Source of the DNA: Bryobacterales bacterium
GTDB taxonomy: Bacteria; Acidobacteriota; Terriglobia; Bryobacterales; Bryobacteraceae
Direction of reading: 5' to 3'
DNA: 33,692 nt
Assembly (NCBI GenBank): GCA_003162425.1
Contig: PMOK01000322.1
Location: 1,090 to 34,781, forward strand
Position 1 is the stretch's first letter; each line of letters starts with the position of its first letter. Shown here one piece after another: positions 14,644 through 25,300 of this stretch. The notes under the pieces are model-generated. The model saw only the letters and a list, made by a program, of their open reading frames with translations. It was not told where the DNA came from and ran no database searches. The translations under genes and the position numbers were made by a program.

Positions 14644-16995
14644 ATGCGCCTGATTACAAGGACCATCTTTCGCGAAATCTTCGTCACCGCGATTCTGGGC
14701 GCGGCGCTCTTCACTTTCGTTCTCTTCCTCCAACAAGCCGGGAAATTATTCGAATTCCTGGTCCGCACCTCCGGCCAGCCCCGGACGGTCGCCTATATGT
14801 TCGCGATGGTGCTCCCCGCCATGCTTCCCTTCGCGATCCCTCTCGGCGTACTGATCGGCACCCTCATCACGCTCAGCCGCATGTCGACCGACGGAGAGAT
14901 CACCGCCATGCGAGCCGCGGGCGTTCCTGGCCGCCGCGTGGTCCCGGCGATTCTCCTGTTCGGATTTCTCGCCATGTGTTGCGCCGCCGCATCATCGCTC
15001 TGGCTCACTCCCTGGTCCATCCGCGAGGAGATTCGCGTCAAGAACATTCTCATCGCCAGTGAGCTGACCGCCGACGTTCAGCCCCGCATATTTGAAGAAC
15101 AGTTCCCCAATAAGGTGCTCTACATCGGCGATGTCATCCTTGGTCCTCCTTCCCGCTGGCGTCAGATCTTCGTCGCCGACGTGACTCCGCCTGGAGAGCG
15201 AGGTCCGTCCGCTTCGGACCGCGGCGACAATCCAGTCATCACGCTCGCATCGGAAGCAATCGCCGTACCCGACCCTTCCGCCAACCGGCTCCAGCTTTCG
15301 CTTCAGGGCAGCACCTACGAAGTTGGCAAGGACCTTCCCGATTATCACATCACCGGATATTCCGGCCAGCAGGGGCTCAATGCGGAAAAACCCAAGGCTG
15401 CCACTCTTTCAAAGCCGGTCACGGAGATGGATACCCGGCCCCTCTACCGCATGGCGTATCGCACCCCGCAGCTCGATAAGACCTCAAAACTGGACGCGCA
15501 GATTGAATTGAATGAGCGCTTCGCCCTGCCGTGGGCCTGCATTCTGCTTGCGCTCGCCGGCGTTCCTCTGGGAATCACGACGCGCCGCGCGGGAAAATCG
15601 GGAGCCGTCGTGCTCACCGTGGCGCTGGCCTTGATTTATTGGATCGGGTTGGGAACGCTGGTCAGTATTTCCAAGCAAGGCAAGTTGTCGGCCGCGTTGG
15701 CCGTGTGGCTGCCCGACATTATTTTCGCCGTCTTCGGCATTGTCATGATGATTCGCCTCGAAAAGCCCGGGGATCGCGACGTTCTTGGCCGCATCCTGAT
15801 GCACCTACGCGGTTTTTTTGGAAGAATGCCGCAGCCGCAACAACGTGTGCAGCGGGCTTTAGACCGCCAGCAGTTCAAGATACTGGACGGGCGCTTCCCT
15901 CTGGTTCCTCAAATCATCGACCGCTACGTGCTCGCCAGTTTTCTGTTCTACTTCATGATGCTCGTGCTGACGTTCGTGGCCATCTTTCACATCTTCGAAT
16001 TTTTTCAGCTCCTCAGCGACATAATCCGCAATAGCATCGGCATCAACACCATTCTTTCCTATCACTTCTTCCTGACCCCGCGCCTCATCTATGATTTCAC
16101 GCCCATCGGCGTGCTGGCGGCCGTTTTAGTGGTGTTCGCCATCCTCACCAAGCACAACGAAATCACCGCGTTCAAAGCATGCGGCATCAGCACCCACCGC
16201 CTCACGATACCCATCCTCGTAGCCTGCCTCGGCCTCAGCGCCGGACTTTTCGCCTTCGATTACTTCTGGGTTCCCGACGCCGATCGCCGTCAGGATCAGC
16301 TCCGCTCCATCATCAAGGGCAAACCCCCGCAAACCTACCTGCACCCCGAGCGCAAATGGATCAATACAGAGCACAACCGTATCTACAATTACGAATATTT
16401 AGAGCCCGCCTCGCTGGTGATGAGCGCCGTCAACATTTACGAAATCGATCCCGGACCGTTCCGCCTGAAGCGTCACATTTTCGCCAATCGCGCGCGCTGG
16501 GAACCGGCGCTCGACAAGTGGATTTTTCAGAACGGTTGGTTTTTCGATATCCAGGGCACCCGCACCACCGGCTTCGAAAGGTTCACTACCAGGACTTTTT
16601 CGGAGCTCGATGAGAAGCCCGATTACTTCCTGCGCGAAGCCCATCAATCCCGGCAGATGAATTTCCGGGAGCTCGCGGTTTACATCGTCGATTTGCAGCA
16701 CAAGGGCTTTGATACCGTGTCTTTGCAGGTCCAGCTCAACAAGAAATTCTCCGTCCCAATGTTCGCTTTCATCATGGCGATGGTGTCCATCCCGTTCGCG
16801 TTTCTGGCTGGCAATCGCGGCGCCATGGCCGGCGTCGGCGTCAGCCTTGCATTGGCCATTACTTATTGGTCGGTTGACAAGCTGTTTGAACAAGTTGGGG
16901 CGCTGGGCCAACTTCCGCCCTCCATGGCCGCCTGGTCCCCGGACGTGTTATTCTCACTGGCCGGCCTATATTTCCTGGTTCGCATGAGGACTTAA
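14644..16995 (+). CDS. LptF-LptG fusion: LPS export ABC transporter permease
   Basis: A 783-residue protein made of two YjgP/YjgQ permease modules. Module 1 (about 1-372) has membrane helices at 10-30, 50-75 and 100-120, a periplasmic jelly-roll region, and helices at 296-312, 320-342 and 352-372. A charged linker (373-418) leads to module 2 (about 420-783), which starts IDRYVLASFLFYFMMLVLTF and ends with three helices. In most bacteria LptF and LptG are separate proteins that form a heterodimer with LptB2 to extract lipopolysaccharide from the inner membrane. Here one chain would supply both halves. lptB, lptC and lptA are not in the window. The gene starts 3 bp after a repeat and its stop directly abuts the thiolase ATG. 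Confidence 0.9.
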   Translation: MRLITRTIFREIFVTAILGAALFTFVLFLQQAGKLFEFLVRTSGQPRTVAYMFAMVLPAMLPFAIPLGVLIGTLITLSRMSTDGEITAMRAAGVPGRRVVPAILLFGFLAMCCAAASSLWLTPWSIREEIRVKNILIASELTADVQPRIFEEQFPNKVLYIGDVILGPPSRWRQIFVADVTPPGERGPSASDRGDNPVITLASEAIAVPDPSANRLQLSLQGSTYEVGKDLPDYHITGYSGQQGLNAEKPKAATLSKPVTEMDTRPLYRMAYRTPQLDKTSKLDAQIELNERFALPWACILLALAGVPLGITTRRAGKSGAVVLTVALALIYWIGLGTLVSISKQGKLSAALAVWLPDIIFAVFGIVMMIRLEKPGDRDVLGRILMHLRGFFGRMPQPQQRVQRALDRQQFKILDGRFPLVPQIIDRYVLASFLFYFMMLVLTFVAIFHIFEFFQLLSDIIRNSIGINTILSYHFFLTPRLIYDFTPIGVLAAVLVVFAILTKHNEITAFKACGISTHRLTIPILVACLGLSAGLFAFDYFWVPDADRRQDQLRSIIKGKPPQTYLHPERKWINTEHNRIYNYEYLEPASLVMSAVNIYEIDPGPFRLKRHIFANRARWEPALDKWIFQNGWFFDIQGTRTTGFERFTTRTFSELDEKPDYFLREAHQSRQMNFRELAVYIVDLQHKGFDTVSLQVQLNKKFSVPMFAFIMAMVSIPFAFLAGNRGAMAGVGVSLALAITYWSVDKLFEQVGALGQLPPSMAAWSPDVLFSLAGLYFLVRMRT

Positions 16996-18084
16996 ATGGA
17001 TGTATTTATAGCAGATGCCGTTCGCACTCCCATCGGCCGTGGAAAAGCCGACGGAGCGCTGCACAATGTTCATCCGGTGGATTTGCTGGCGCATGTCTTG
17101 AAGCCTTTCAAGTCGTATCCTATTGAGGACATTATCTGCGGGTGCGTCACGGCGACTGGAGAACAGGGCACCAACATTGGCCGCCTTGCTGGACTCAAGG
17201 CTGGCTATCCTATTGAAGTGCCAGGGCTTCAACTGAATCGCTTCTGCGGATCCGGCCAGCAGGCGATTCATTTTGCGGCGCAAGCCATCGCCGCGGGCGA
17301 TATGGAACTCGCCATCGGATGCGGCGTCGAATCGATGAGCCGGGTTCCCATGGGAGCCGACGCGGCGCTGACGGAAGAATTTCGTGCCGACTTTCCCTGC
17401 AAGTTATTGCATCAAGGGATCTCCGCTGAAATGATCGCGGAAAAATGGGGCATCTCCCGCGAAGAAATGGACGACTTCGCGGTTGAAAGCCATTGCCGCG
17501 CGGCTTCTGCCCCCTCCGACGGGATAACTCCTTTCAATGGACTAGATCGCGATGAAGGGGTGCGCGCGAATCCCGATGTGGCGCGGATGAGGGCGCTGAA
17601 GCCTGTTTTTAGACCCGATGGTGTCGTAACTGCTGCAAACTCAAGTCAAATCTCGGATGGAGCGGCTGCGGTTTTGCTCGCCAGCGGCGCGGCGGTGGAA
17701 AAGTACGGCCTGACAAAACGAGCCCGGATTGTTGCAAGGGCTGTCGTCGGGAGCGATCCTGAGCTGATGCTCACCGGACCCATCGCCGCAACACGGAAAG
17801 TGCTCAAAATGGCGGGGTTAACCGCCGCCGATATCGACGCTTTTGAGATCAACGAGGCCTTCGCCTGCGTGCCGATTGTGTGGGCCCGCGAGATCCAGCC
17901 TCCTGCTAATCGCTTGAATATACAGGGCGGAGCGATCGCTCACGGCCATCCTTTGGGAGCCACCGGAGCGGTCCTGATGACGAAACTGGTCAACATCCTA
18001 GAAAGTACGGGTGGCCGCTATGGGCTGCAGTCGATGTGTATCGGCTTTGGCATGGCAACGGCGACCATAATCGAGCTTAATTGA
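16996..18084 (+). CDS. Thiolase-family acyl-CoA acyltransferase
   Basis: A 362-residue cytoplasmic thiolase that joins or cleaves acyl-CoA units. NRFCGSGQQA carries the acyl-accepting Cys84, NEAFA is at 286-290, GHPLGATG carries catalytic His318, and the second catalytic Cys348 is in MCIGFGMATATIIE. All three catalytic positions are therefore present. The protein is shorter than the usual 390-400 residues because the loop domain after AVESHCRAASAPSDGITPF is trimmed. The ATG follows the lptFG stop without a gap, so translation is probably coupled. Whether it works in beta-oxidation or in a biosynthetic route (acetoacetyl-CoA) cannot be decided from sequence. It converges with the TonB receptor gene 34 bp away. 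Confidence 0.9.
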   Translation: MDVFIADAVRTPIGRGKADGALHNVHPVDLLAHVLKPFKSYPIEDIICGCVTATGEQGTNIGRLAGLKAGYPIEVPGLQLNRFCGSGQQAIHFAAQAIAAGDMELAIGCGVESMSRVPMGADAALTEEFRADFPCKLLHQGISAEMIAEKWGISREEMDDFAVESHCRAASAPSDGITPFNGLDRDEGVRANPDVARMRALKPVFRPDGVVTAANSSQISDGAAAVLLASGAAVEKYGLTKRARIVARAVVGSDPELMLTGPIAATRKVLKMAGLTAADIDAFEINEAFACVPIVWAREIQPPANRLNIQGGAIAHGHPLGATGAVLMTKLVNILESTGGRYGLQSMCIGFGMATATIIELN

Positions 18085-18118
18085 CGACAAAAGCAGTTCT
18101 AAGGAGCCTTATTTGACC

Positions 18119-21100
18119 TTAAAAGTCGAGTCTCAGGCCTAATTCGATCCATCGCGCGGCGTTGGTGCGATTCGGCGGAGTGTAGGTCTGGGTGATGACG
18201 CCGAATGTCGCCGGACTGGTGAAGCTGGTGCTGGGGTTGTTGAAATTCTGGTGGTTGAAAATGTTGAAGAAATCCGCCGAGAATCCCAGTTTCATCTTCT
18301 CGCCAATCGAGGTGGTCTTGCCGACCCGCACGTCGAAGTTCCAGAACGGCAGTCCGTACATCGGGTCCCCACTTCCGGTGCGGCCGGCAGAAGACAACTG
18401 CACGTAGTTGAAGTCGCAATAGGCCGCTCCGGGGTTGCTGAAGATATCCAGGTTCGTTCCGGATGCGCCTCCCACGCTTGATCCCACCGTTCCTTTGAAA
18501 ACGCCGTTGGAGCACGTGGTTGTATTCGACACATTGTGGTTCACGCCGGTGGACGGAAGGGGGCCAGTGGGAACCATGTACTCCGTGGCTCCAATGGTAG
18601 AATTGCCTCCACCCCAGACCTGGCTGCCTTCGGAAACCTTGAGCGGAAGGCCGGTCCATGCGGCGACGATACCGGAGGTGTACCAGCCGCCAACGATTTG
18701 ATCGACAACGCCTCCGCCGTGGAAACGGTGTCCCTTGCCGGCGGGCAGATCGTATTGATAGTAAGCGTTGACAACGTTCCGCCGGTCGTAAGAGGAGGGT
18801 CCGTACTGCACGCCCGGATTGAAGCTGTTGGAGTAGAAACCCGCGTTGTTCTGATTGGATAAACCGTCATCGAGCGCTTTGGCATAAGTGTAGTTGGCGC
18901 TGAAAGAGAAGCCGTGGGACATTCTCTTTGAAAGCGTCACAATCGCGGCATTGTAATTCGCGTAGCCGATGTAGGTCCGGATGAACTCGACCCCGGCCTG
19001 ATCGCTGTCGTAAGCCTGGAGGCCCAATCCGCGGCGATAGTTGTCCAGGTTGGCAAACAGGTTTCCGACACTTCCACCCGTGAAATTAGCTTTGTTCGTG
19101 TTGACAATGTAAGCCGTCGCGCTGGCCGTGCCCTTCGCGGTGGCGAGACCGGGGAACTGGTTTTCAAAAAACGGCTCGACCGGAGCGGTTTGGCCGCTGC
19201 GAAGCGCGTTCGCGACCAAGTCGTATGCCTGGGCGAAGGTTTGCCCCGACGCTGAGTCCTTGAACATGTACGGGGCGGAGTTGACGTTCACCGCCTGCGG
19301 CAAATCCCGCGACTCGCGGCTGAGAAAGGCAACTTCGAGGATCATGCGGCCGGGCAATTGGCGCTGAACACTGAAGTCAAAGTTATAGCTGCGCCCGGTT
19401 TTGGTATTCGGATCGACTTGGAACGACAGGAATTCAGCGGCCACTCCTGGGATGATTGGGGACGTCGCGGCCGACGCGACTGGTAGCGGCAGCGTGCCGT
19501 CGGTTCCGACGCGGAAAGCGGCGAGTCCCGGATTGGCGGTGACGGCACCTGACGCGTTGCACCCCGGGCCACCAGCGCCCGTCGCGTTGCAAGCTGGAGC
19601 GTTCACTGAGATGTTCTGATCGAAGCCGATGCCCAGCATCGGAATCTCGACGCTTTGGACGGTATTCGAGCGATCGTAAACCATGGCGAATCCGCCGCGG
19701 ATGACGGAACTCTTTTCGCCGAACAGCTTGTTCATAAAACCGTTCTTAATAGTTGGATTCCAGGCGAGAGCGACGCGCGGCGCAAAATCGCCGTAATCGG
19801 TGTTATAAACCGGCCGCTTCGCCGCGCCGACGGTCTCAAACCCAAAGGTGGGATTGTAGATGGTACCGGCAATTGCCGCCTGCTCTTTTTGCTGGAGGAA
19901 CGACGGGCCCGAAATCAACGATCCCGACTGCGCGTTGATCATGATGGTTTGCAGGTTATTCTGTTCCGTCGGCGCGGTCTGAAAGCCATAAGACAGACCG
20001 TAATAAAGGGTCAAGGACGGCTTGACGCGCCAGGAATCCTGCACATAAAAATAGCTGGCGTATTGGTTGGTTACGTCGCGCAGGAACGTCCCGAACGGCT
20101 GCGGTTGAAGGTTCGCGTTGCGGACCGCCAGAATGCCGACGTTGTCGACCATGCCGAGCAGCGAAGCGTAGTACCGGTCCCAGTTGCCCAATTGGTTGGA
20201 AGGAACGCAGTTTGCGGTGATGCTGCTGCCACAGACGGCCGGTTCGTTGGCGGTGGGAATGGGCAGGTAAGACTGGTCTCCGTCGATCAGCGCAACCAGC
20301 GACGTAATCGATCCGATCACCTTATCGGCGCGGGCATGGGTGAAGTCGATCTTATCGATCTGCACTCCAAACCGGACTTCGTGCTTGCCGAAAATCTTGG
20401 TCATATCGTCGCTGATCTGTCCGTTCTGGCTCCAGGCAGCCTGAAAGCGCGCGCGCTGCGTATCCAGATCGATCGGCGAGTCGATGAAGCTGCTGACGCC
20501 GCTACCGATGGCAAGGGCAACGGGACCAGCGGAGGTCGCGGATCCAGGTATGGCCAAAATTCCCGCCGCTTTCGACGGCGGAGTCGCGTTGGTCTGGCTG
20601 GTGTCCCGCACCCAGCCGATTCGGCCCACGTTCAACAGTGTTGGCGAGATCTGCCAGGTGGCCTGAAGACTTGGCACAACGCCGCGCTGAGGGGTGGTTT
20701 CCACCGAGGCGGGCTTGCCGTTCAAGATTTCAATATCGCCCGATGCTACCTGGTCGCTGCGGAAGTAAGTGAAGGCGGCGTTTAACGTCAGCTTCGAGTT
20801 GACCATGTGATCCAACCGCATCACCCCGTAATCGGTTTGAATAGGCGTGGAAAGATTGGCGAAATAGCTGCCGGTATTCAAACCGTCGCCTCCGGCCAGG
20901 TTGGGGAGCGGCATATCCGCAAATTGCGCGGCAACCGATGGATCGATGCCCAGGCCGCGAGGATCGCAGGCCGTGCTTCCTGTCGAACCAGCCGGCGCGG
21001 CGCAAATGGACGCCGTTTTCAGATTGAATTGTTCCACTCCCGCGGGGCCCTGGAACTGGACGATGCCCTGCCGCAACAATGCGGTGGGCACGGTGCGCGT

Positions 21101-22036
21101 CACCTGCGCGACGCTCGAGAACCGGCGAGCCTCGTAATTGGCGAAGAAGAAGGTCTTGTTCTTGAAAATAGGACCGCCGAGGCGCCCACCGTAGCGGTTG
21201 TCATGGATGATGGCCTTGGCCAAACCCGCGCGGTTGTTGTCCCAGGTGTTCGAATTCAAATCGTTGTTCTGAAAGAACTCATAGAGCGCGCCGTGGAATG
21301 CGTTCGAGCCGTGGCGGCCGATGAGTGTGACCTGCCCTCCGGATGCGCGCGTCATGCTGGCGCTGGGGTTGGAGACGTTCTCGGTAAATTCCTCGACGCT
21401 ATCGGCCGGAGTGGGAACGGATGTTCCGGTCGCGACGATGTTCTGCGTGATGTCGATGCCGTCCAGCGTGACGGTATTCTGATCGTCGATTGCGCCGCTG
21501 ACTCGCATTGCCAGTCCGGCGCCACCAGCCACCACGCCGGGCTGAAGGTTCATCAATTCCGTCGCATTGCGCTGCAAGGTGGGCAGGCGCAAAATGTTCT
21601 CGGTGGCAATCGTGTTGCCGATCTGCGCATCCTGAGTCTGCAACTGCGTTGTACCCGCCGCCGTTACTTCCACGACATCGGTAGCGCCCCCGACATCGAG
21701 CTTCACCACTACGTTGCTGGTCTTATCCACATCGACGGTGAGATTCGAAACGGTTGCGGTGCGAAACCCCTGCAACTTCACCGTGACCCGGTACTGGCCG
21801 GGTACGACGGAGGGAAACCCGTATTCTCCGGAGCCGTTCGTCATGGTGACCGCGGTTGCATTGGTGTCGGCGTTCACCAAGGTAACTTCCGCCTTCGGCA
21901 CCAACGCGCCGCTGGCATCGGTTACTGTTCCCACGACCTTGCCGGTGGTGGAGGATTGGGCGAAAGCACTCGTCATGAAGAACAAAACGGCGGTCAATAG
22001 GAACGCCGCCCGAATCAGAAAACGAAATTGAGTCAT
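18119..22036 (-). CDS. Oar-like TonB-dependent outer-membrane receptor
   Basis: A 1305-residue outer-membrane protein. After a signal peptide ending near SAFAQ (about 27) come a carboxypeptidase-regulatory-like beta-sandwich (about 32-118: GTVTDASGALVPKAEVTL), a plug-like region (about 130-265, with the VTLDGIDI motif and GGQVTLIGRHGSN) and a long beta barrel ending RLDF, with the expected final Phe. Acidobacteria carry many such receptors and the ligands are usually unknown; large glycans, peptides or plant polymers are common guesses. It has a GGGAG ribosome-binding site, a predicted promoter at 22121-22149 and a conserved 35-bp element further upstream. It is not closely related in sequence to its neighbour at 22302, so it is not a fresh duplicate. 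Confidence 0.92.
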   Translation of the reverse strand: MTQFRFLIRAAFLLTAVLFFMTSAFAQSSTTGKVVGTVTDASGALVPKAEVTLVNADTNATAVTMTNGSGEYGFPSVVPGQYRVTVKLQGFRTATVSNLTVDVDKTSNVVVKLDVGGATDVVEVTAAGTTQLQTQDAQIGNTIATENILRLPTLQRNATELMNLQPGVVAGGAGLAMRVSGAIDDQNTVTLDGIDITQNIVATGTSVPTPADSVEEFTENVSNPSASMTRASGGQVTLIGRHGSNAFHGALYEFFQNNDLNSNTWDNNRAGLAKAIIHDNRYGGRLGGPIFKNKTFFFANYEARRFSSVAQVTRTVPTALLRQGIVQFQGPAGVEQFNLKTASICAAPAGSTGSTACDPRGLGIDPSVAAQFADMPLPNLAGGDGLNTGSYFANLSTPIQTDYGVMRLDHMVNSKLTLNAAFTYFRSDQVASGDIEILNGKPASVETTPQRGVVPSLQATWQISPTLLNVGRIGWVRDTSQTNATPPSKAAGILAIPGSATSAGPVALAIGSGVSSFIDSPIDLDTQRARFQAAWSQNGQISDDMTKIFGKHEVRFGVQIDKIDFTHARADKVIGSITSLVALIDGDQSYLPIPTANEPAVCGSSITANCVPSNQLGNWDRYYASLLGMVDNVGILAVRNANLQPQPFGTFLRDVTNQYASYFYVQDSWRVKPSLTLYYGLSYGFQTAPTEQNNLQTIMINAQSGSLISGPSFLQQKEQAAIAGTIYNPTFGFETVGAAKRPVYNTDYGDFAPRVALAWNPTIKNGFMNKLFGEKSSVIRGGFAMVYDRSNTVQSVEIPMLGIGFDQNISVNAPACNATGAGGPGCNASGAVTANPGLAAFRVGTDGTLPLPVASAATSPIIPGVAAEFLSFQVDPNTKTGRSYNFDFSVQRQLPGRMILEVAFLSRESRDLPQAVNVNSAPYMFKDSASGQTFAQAYDLVANALRSGQTAPVEPFFENQFPGLATAKGTASATAYIVNTNKANFTGGSVGNLFANLDNYRRGLGLQAYDSDQAGVEFIRTYIGYANYNAAIVTLSKRMSHGFSFSANYTYAKALDDGLSNQNNAGFYSNSFNPGVQYGPSSYDRRNVVNAYYQYDLPAGKGHRFHGGGVVDQIVGGWYTSGIVAAWTGLPLKVSEGSQVWGGGNSTIGATEYMVPTGPLPSTGVNHNVSNTTTCSNGVFKGTVGSSVGGASGTNLDIFSNPGAAYCDFNYVQLSSAGRTGSGDPMYGLPFWNFDVRVGKTTSIGEKMKLGFSADFFNIFNHQNFNNPSTSFTSPATFGVITQTYTPPNRTNAARWIELGLRLDF

Positions 22037-22120
22037 TGGTTTAACTCCCGCTAGAAGATGTTTGGATCTCGACGTGGCCTTACCTCACCCTGTGCACCAC
22101 GAAGTGCTGAAGATTAAGCT

Positions 22121-22149
22121 ACTTTACAGCAGGATTGCAACGGCGACAA
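22121..22149 (-). promoter_or_regulatory. Predicted promoter of the TonB receptor gene at 18119-22036
   Basis: On the minus strand TTGTCG (22149-22144), a 17-nt spacer and TAAAGT (22126-22121), each 4 of 6 to consensus. This gives a leader of about 78 nt and puts the 35-bp conserved element at roughly -63 to -97, a usual place for an activator site. Confidence 0.35.
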
Positions 22150-22176
22150 GCGATTTCTTACAAACAGACCAAAGGG

Positions 22177-22211
22177 CGCTAATCCAGCCGGTCCGGGGGT
22201 TACTTTTGGCG
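22177..22211 (-). promoter_or_regulatory. Conserved 35-bp upstream element, copy A
   Basis: 29 of 35 positions match copy B at 25951-25985, including a 19-bp identical core (plus strand CGGTCCGGGGGTTACTTTT, 22189-22207) and identical ends CGCTAA and CG. It lies 140 bp upstream of a TonB receptor start, as does copy B. The surrounding sequences are unrelated. Confidence 0.6.
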
Positions 22212-22234
22212 TAGATTGGCCGTGGGGGGGGAGC

Positions 22235-22268
22235 AAAAAAGAAAGGGCGGCCGCAATGGCGACCGCCC
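22235..22268 (-). terminator. Rho-independent terminator of the TonB receptor gene at 22302
   Basis: Minus-strand stem GGGCGGTCGC / GCGGCCGCCC (22268-22259 and 22254-22245) with loop CATT; the single non-Watson-Crick position is a G-U wobble in RNA. It is followed by TTTCTTTTTT (22244-22235). It lies 33 bp past the receptor stop codon, so the two receptors are separate transcripts. Confidence 0.85.
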
Positions 22269-22301
22269 CAAGAATCGAGCTTGATTGACCGCAAATATCG
22301 C

Positions 22302-25300
22302 TTAGAAATCGAACCGCAAAGCGCCCTGCATGAATCGCGGATTCGACACCGTCGAGGTGATCTGCCCGAACGTCTGCGGAGTACTGATGTTGAAGCCAGG
22401 CGCCGCAAAGTTCGGGTTGTTGAACAGATTGTAGGCTTCCGCTCGGAATGAAACCGAAGTCTTTTCGGTAACGCGGAACTTCTTGACCAGCGATAGATCG
22501 ACGTCCATGAAGCGCGGTCCCCGGAAGGAGTTGCGGCCTGCGCTGCCGATAAAACCTGCCGCCGGGAAGTTGGCGGGGTTGGTGATCGCGGCGATCTGGG
22601 CGGCGCTTAAGAAGAACACGCCGTTGCCTTCGCGAGTCACGCCGCCGATGTTGCGGCTGCCGCTGTAGTTGGCCCAGGTATTCACATCCGCCGGCCCGGT
22701 GGCGCGGCCGGAACTGAGCGTGATGGGCGCACCGCTGGTCCAGGTCCACAGACCGCCCAGGTCCCACCCACCGACAACGCGATCCGCCCAGCCGGGCATG
22801 CCGCCGCCGAAGCGATGGCCCTTCCCGACGGGAAGTGTATAGGTGATCGAGGTGTTGAAAACGTTCGGGATATCGTAGCCTGAGCGACCGACATTTAAAC
22901 GCCAGTTGGAGTTGTCGATGGGCTCGTTGAAGCCATTGCCCTCGCCGGCATAGTCGTCGATAGACTTGCTGCGGGTATAGTTAGCAGTCAGGCGCACCGC
23001 GCCCACCTGCCGCCGCAGACTGATCTGGAGCGAGTTGTACCAGGACCGGCCGTTATTGTTGCCCTCAATCGCCTGGAAATATTGCGGATAGTTCCGGAGG
23101 TAAAACTGGGAAACACCGGCGGCGGCAAACTTATTGAAGTTAGTCGGGACACTATCGATGTTGTCGGCGCCGAGCCGGATCTGACCGGTCAACACGTTGC
23201 TGGATCCGAGCGCGCTAATCGCCGCGGCGGGAGATCCGAAGATCTGAACCAGGGTATTGGATGCCGGGACAGCCGCGCCGCTGGCCTGGAAAGCCTGGAG
23301 CTGTTGGAATGCCCCCAGCATGTTGGGATAGATATTGTCCTGGTTCAAATCGTCGGCGTAAAACAGCTTGACGCCGCGGTTCCCGACAAAGCCCACGTCC
23401 AGGACAGTGCCCTTGGCGATCTGGCGCTGGATGTTCAAATTGAACTGCTGCACATAGCCAGTGGTCAGATTCGGATTGAGAAACACGATCGAGGTCGACC
23501 GGGTCGCTGGAAGGGTCAGGACCGGAGCGGCGGGCTGCGCGGGCGCGGCCGGATTGTCGGAGAGTCGCACATCGGCGCCGGCGGCGGCGTTGGGAAATAC
23601 CGGCACGCTTTGGGAAAAGCCGGGAGTGTTTCCGTCCACCAGACTGGCGACCGCGCCGATGATGCGATCGCTGTAAATTCCGTATCCGCCGCGAATCGAC
23701 ATCTTGCCATCGCCCTTGGGATCCCACGCGAAGCCAAATCGCGGCCGAAAGGCAAGATAGTCGTTCTTGTAATACTGATTGGTCGGCTGAACGGTAAGGT
23801 TCGCGATCGGGTTGATGAAGTTCATGGCGCTGGCCTGTTGGAGCGTTCCCTGGAGACCATTCTTCTCGGCGGGATTCGCATTGTAATCCCAGCGCACTCC
23901 AACGTTGACGGTCAGATTGCGGCGAAGCTTCCAATCGTCCTGCGCAAACGCGCCGATTTCGTGATACTCGAAATTGCGGGTGCGCTGCGTTCCAGCCGCC
24001 TGGAACGTTTTCAAGTTGCTATAGTACGTTGTCGTGATGGAAGAAACGCGGCCCAAAAGATTGTTGTAGTAGCCCTGGAGCCGGGTGAGATCGGCGGCGG
24101 AGATGTTTGCCGCCGCCGTATTAAAACCAGGGATCGTCGGGGTGTCTCCGTTCGCGGTAGCGGAGAGAGATACGTTGGGGAAAATTCCGGCGGAATTGGT
24201 ACCGAACTCATCGGTCCATTCGGTATTGATGCCAAACTTGATGGTGTGATTGTGGCGAACCCAGGTCAGGTTGTCGGTGAACTGGTTGACGGGCGAATTG
24301 CGCGCCTGCGGGAATGCCGCGAGAATCGGGTTGGTCCAGGTATTGGGGATGATCGCTTCGCCGGCGATACGCTCCGGCCGGAGGAAGCCGACGGATGCGC
24401 TTTGATAACCATAACGGAATTCGTTAATGAAGGTGGGGGAAATTGTCCAGTCATGACCGGTCGACAGGCCCCAGCGGTGGCCACCCTGGGTTCCCTGGAC
24501 TCCGCCCGGGAAGGGAGCATCGGCGCTGTTCAGACCGTCGATCGAAGAGTTCCGCTCCCAGCTTTCCCGGAAGAAGATGTGCTGCTTGGCGGTCATGTTG
24601 TAATCGCCCTTGATAGTGAACTGATCCTCAAGGCTGCCGTTGGGGCTGTTAAACCGGTAGCCGAGGGTATTCAATCCGTCACTCGTGCCGATATTGTTCG
24701 CCTCGGGGTAAAGCTTGAGGAGCGCGGCAACCGACGGATCGATTCCGAGATGGCGGGGGTCGGCGTTGAGGATATTGAACTGCTGGATGGTTGTCGTGCC
24801 GGGCGAAATATATTGAAAGATGCCCTGTTTCATCAAATCCGAGGGGACCAGGCGATTGCGCACCAACTGCTGCGCCGTGCGGCGGCCCTGGTAGTTGCCG
24901 AAAATGAAGAGTTTGTTGTGCTTGATCGGTCCGCCGAATGAACCGCCAAACAAATTCTGAATGAATACCGGTCGTGCAACGCCAGAGCTGTTGTTAAAAA
25001 AGTCGTTCGCGTTGAGATCCGTGTTGCGGAGGTAGTCGAAGGCGTTGCCGTGATAATGATTCGTGCCGGAGCGGGTGATCAATTCCACCTGTCCACCGGC
25101 ATTGCGCCCATATTCGGCTTTGCCGCCGTCCGATATTACCCGGAATTCCTCCACGGAGTCGGAATTATTGGCGGTGAGCGAGAGACCCAGGCGAGGAGCC
25201 ACGGAGTCATTCGCATCGATGCCATCGAGCGTATTGTTGTTGCTACCCTGGCGGAGACCGTTGATGTGCGAAAAGCTGGTGTCTCCTCCCGCCGAACTGC

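Noticed and set aside
19655..22000. Long plus-strand open frames (376 and 397 residues) opposite the first TonB receptor
   Set aside because: Antisense to a well-supported gene with family motifs throughout; composition is typical of shadow frames in GC-rich DNA.
23082..24941. 619-residue open frame opposite the second TonB receptor
   Set aside because: Long but without domain or membrane pattern; the receptor on the other strand has signal peptide, plug, barrel and terminator.
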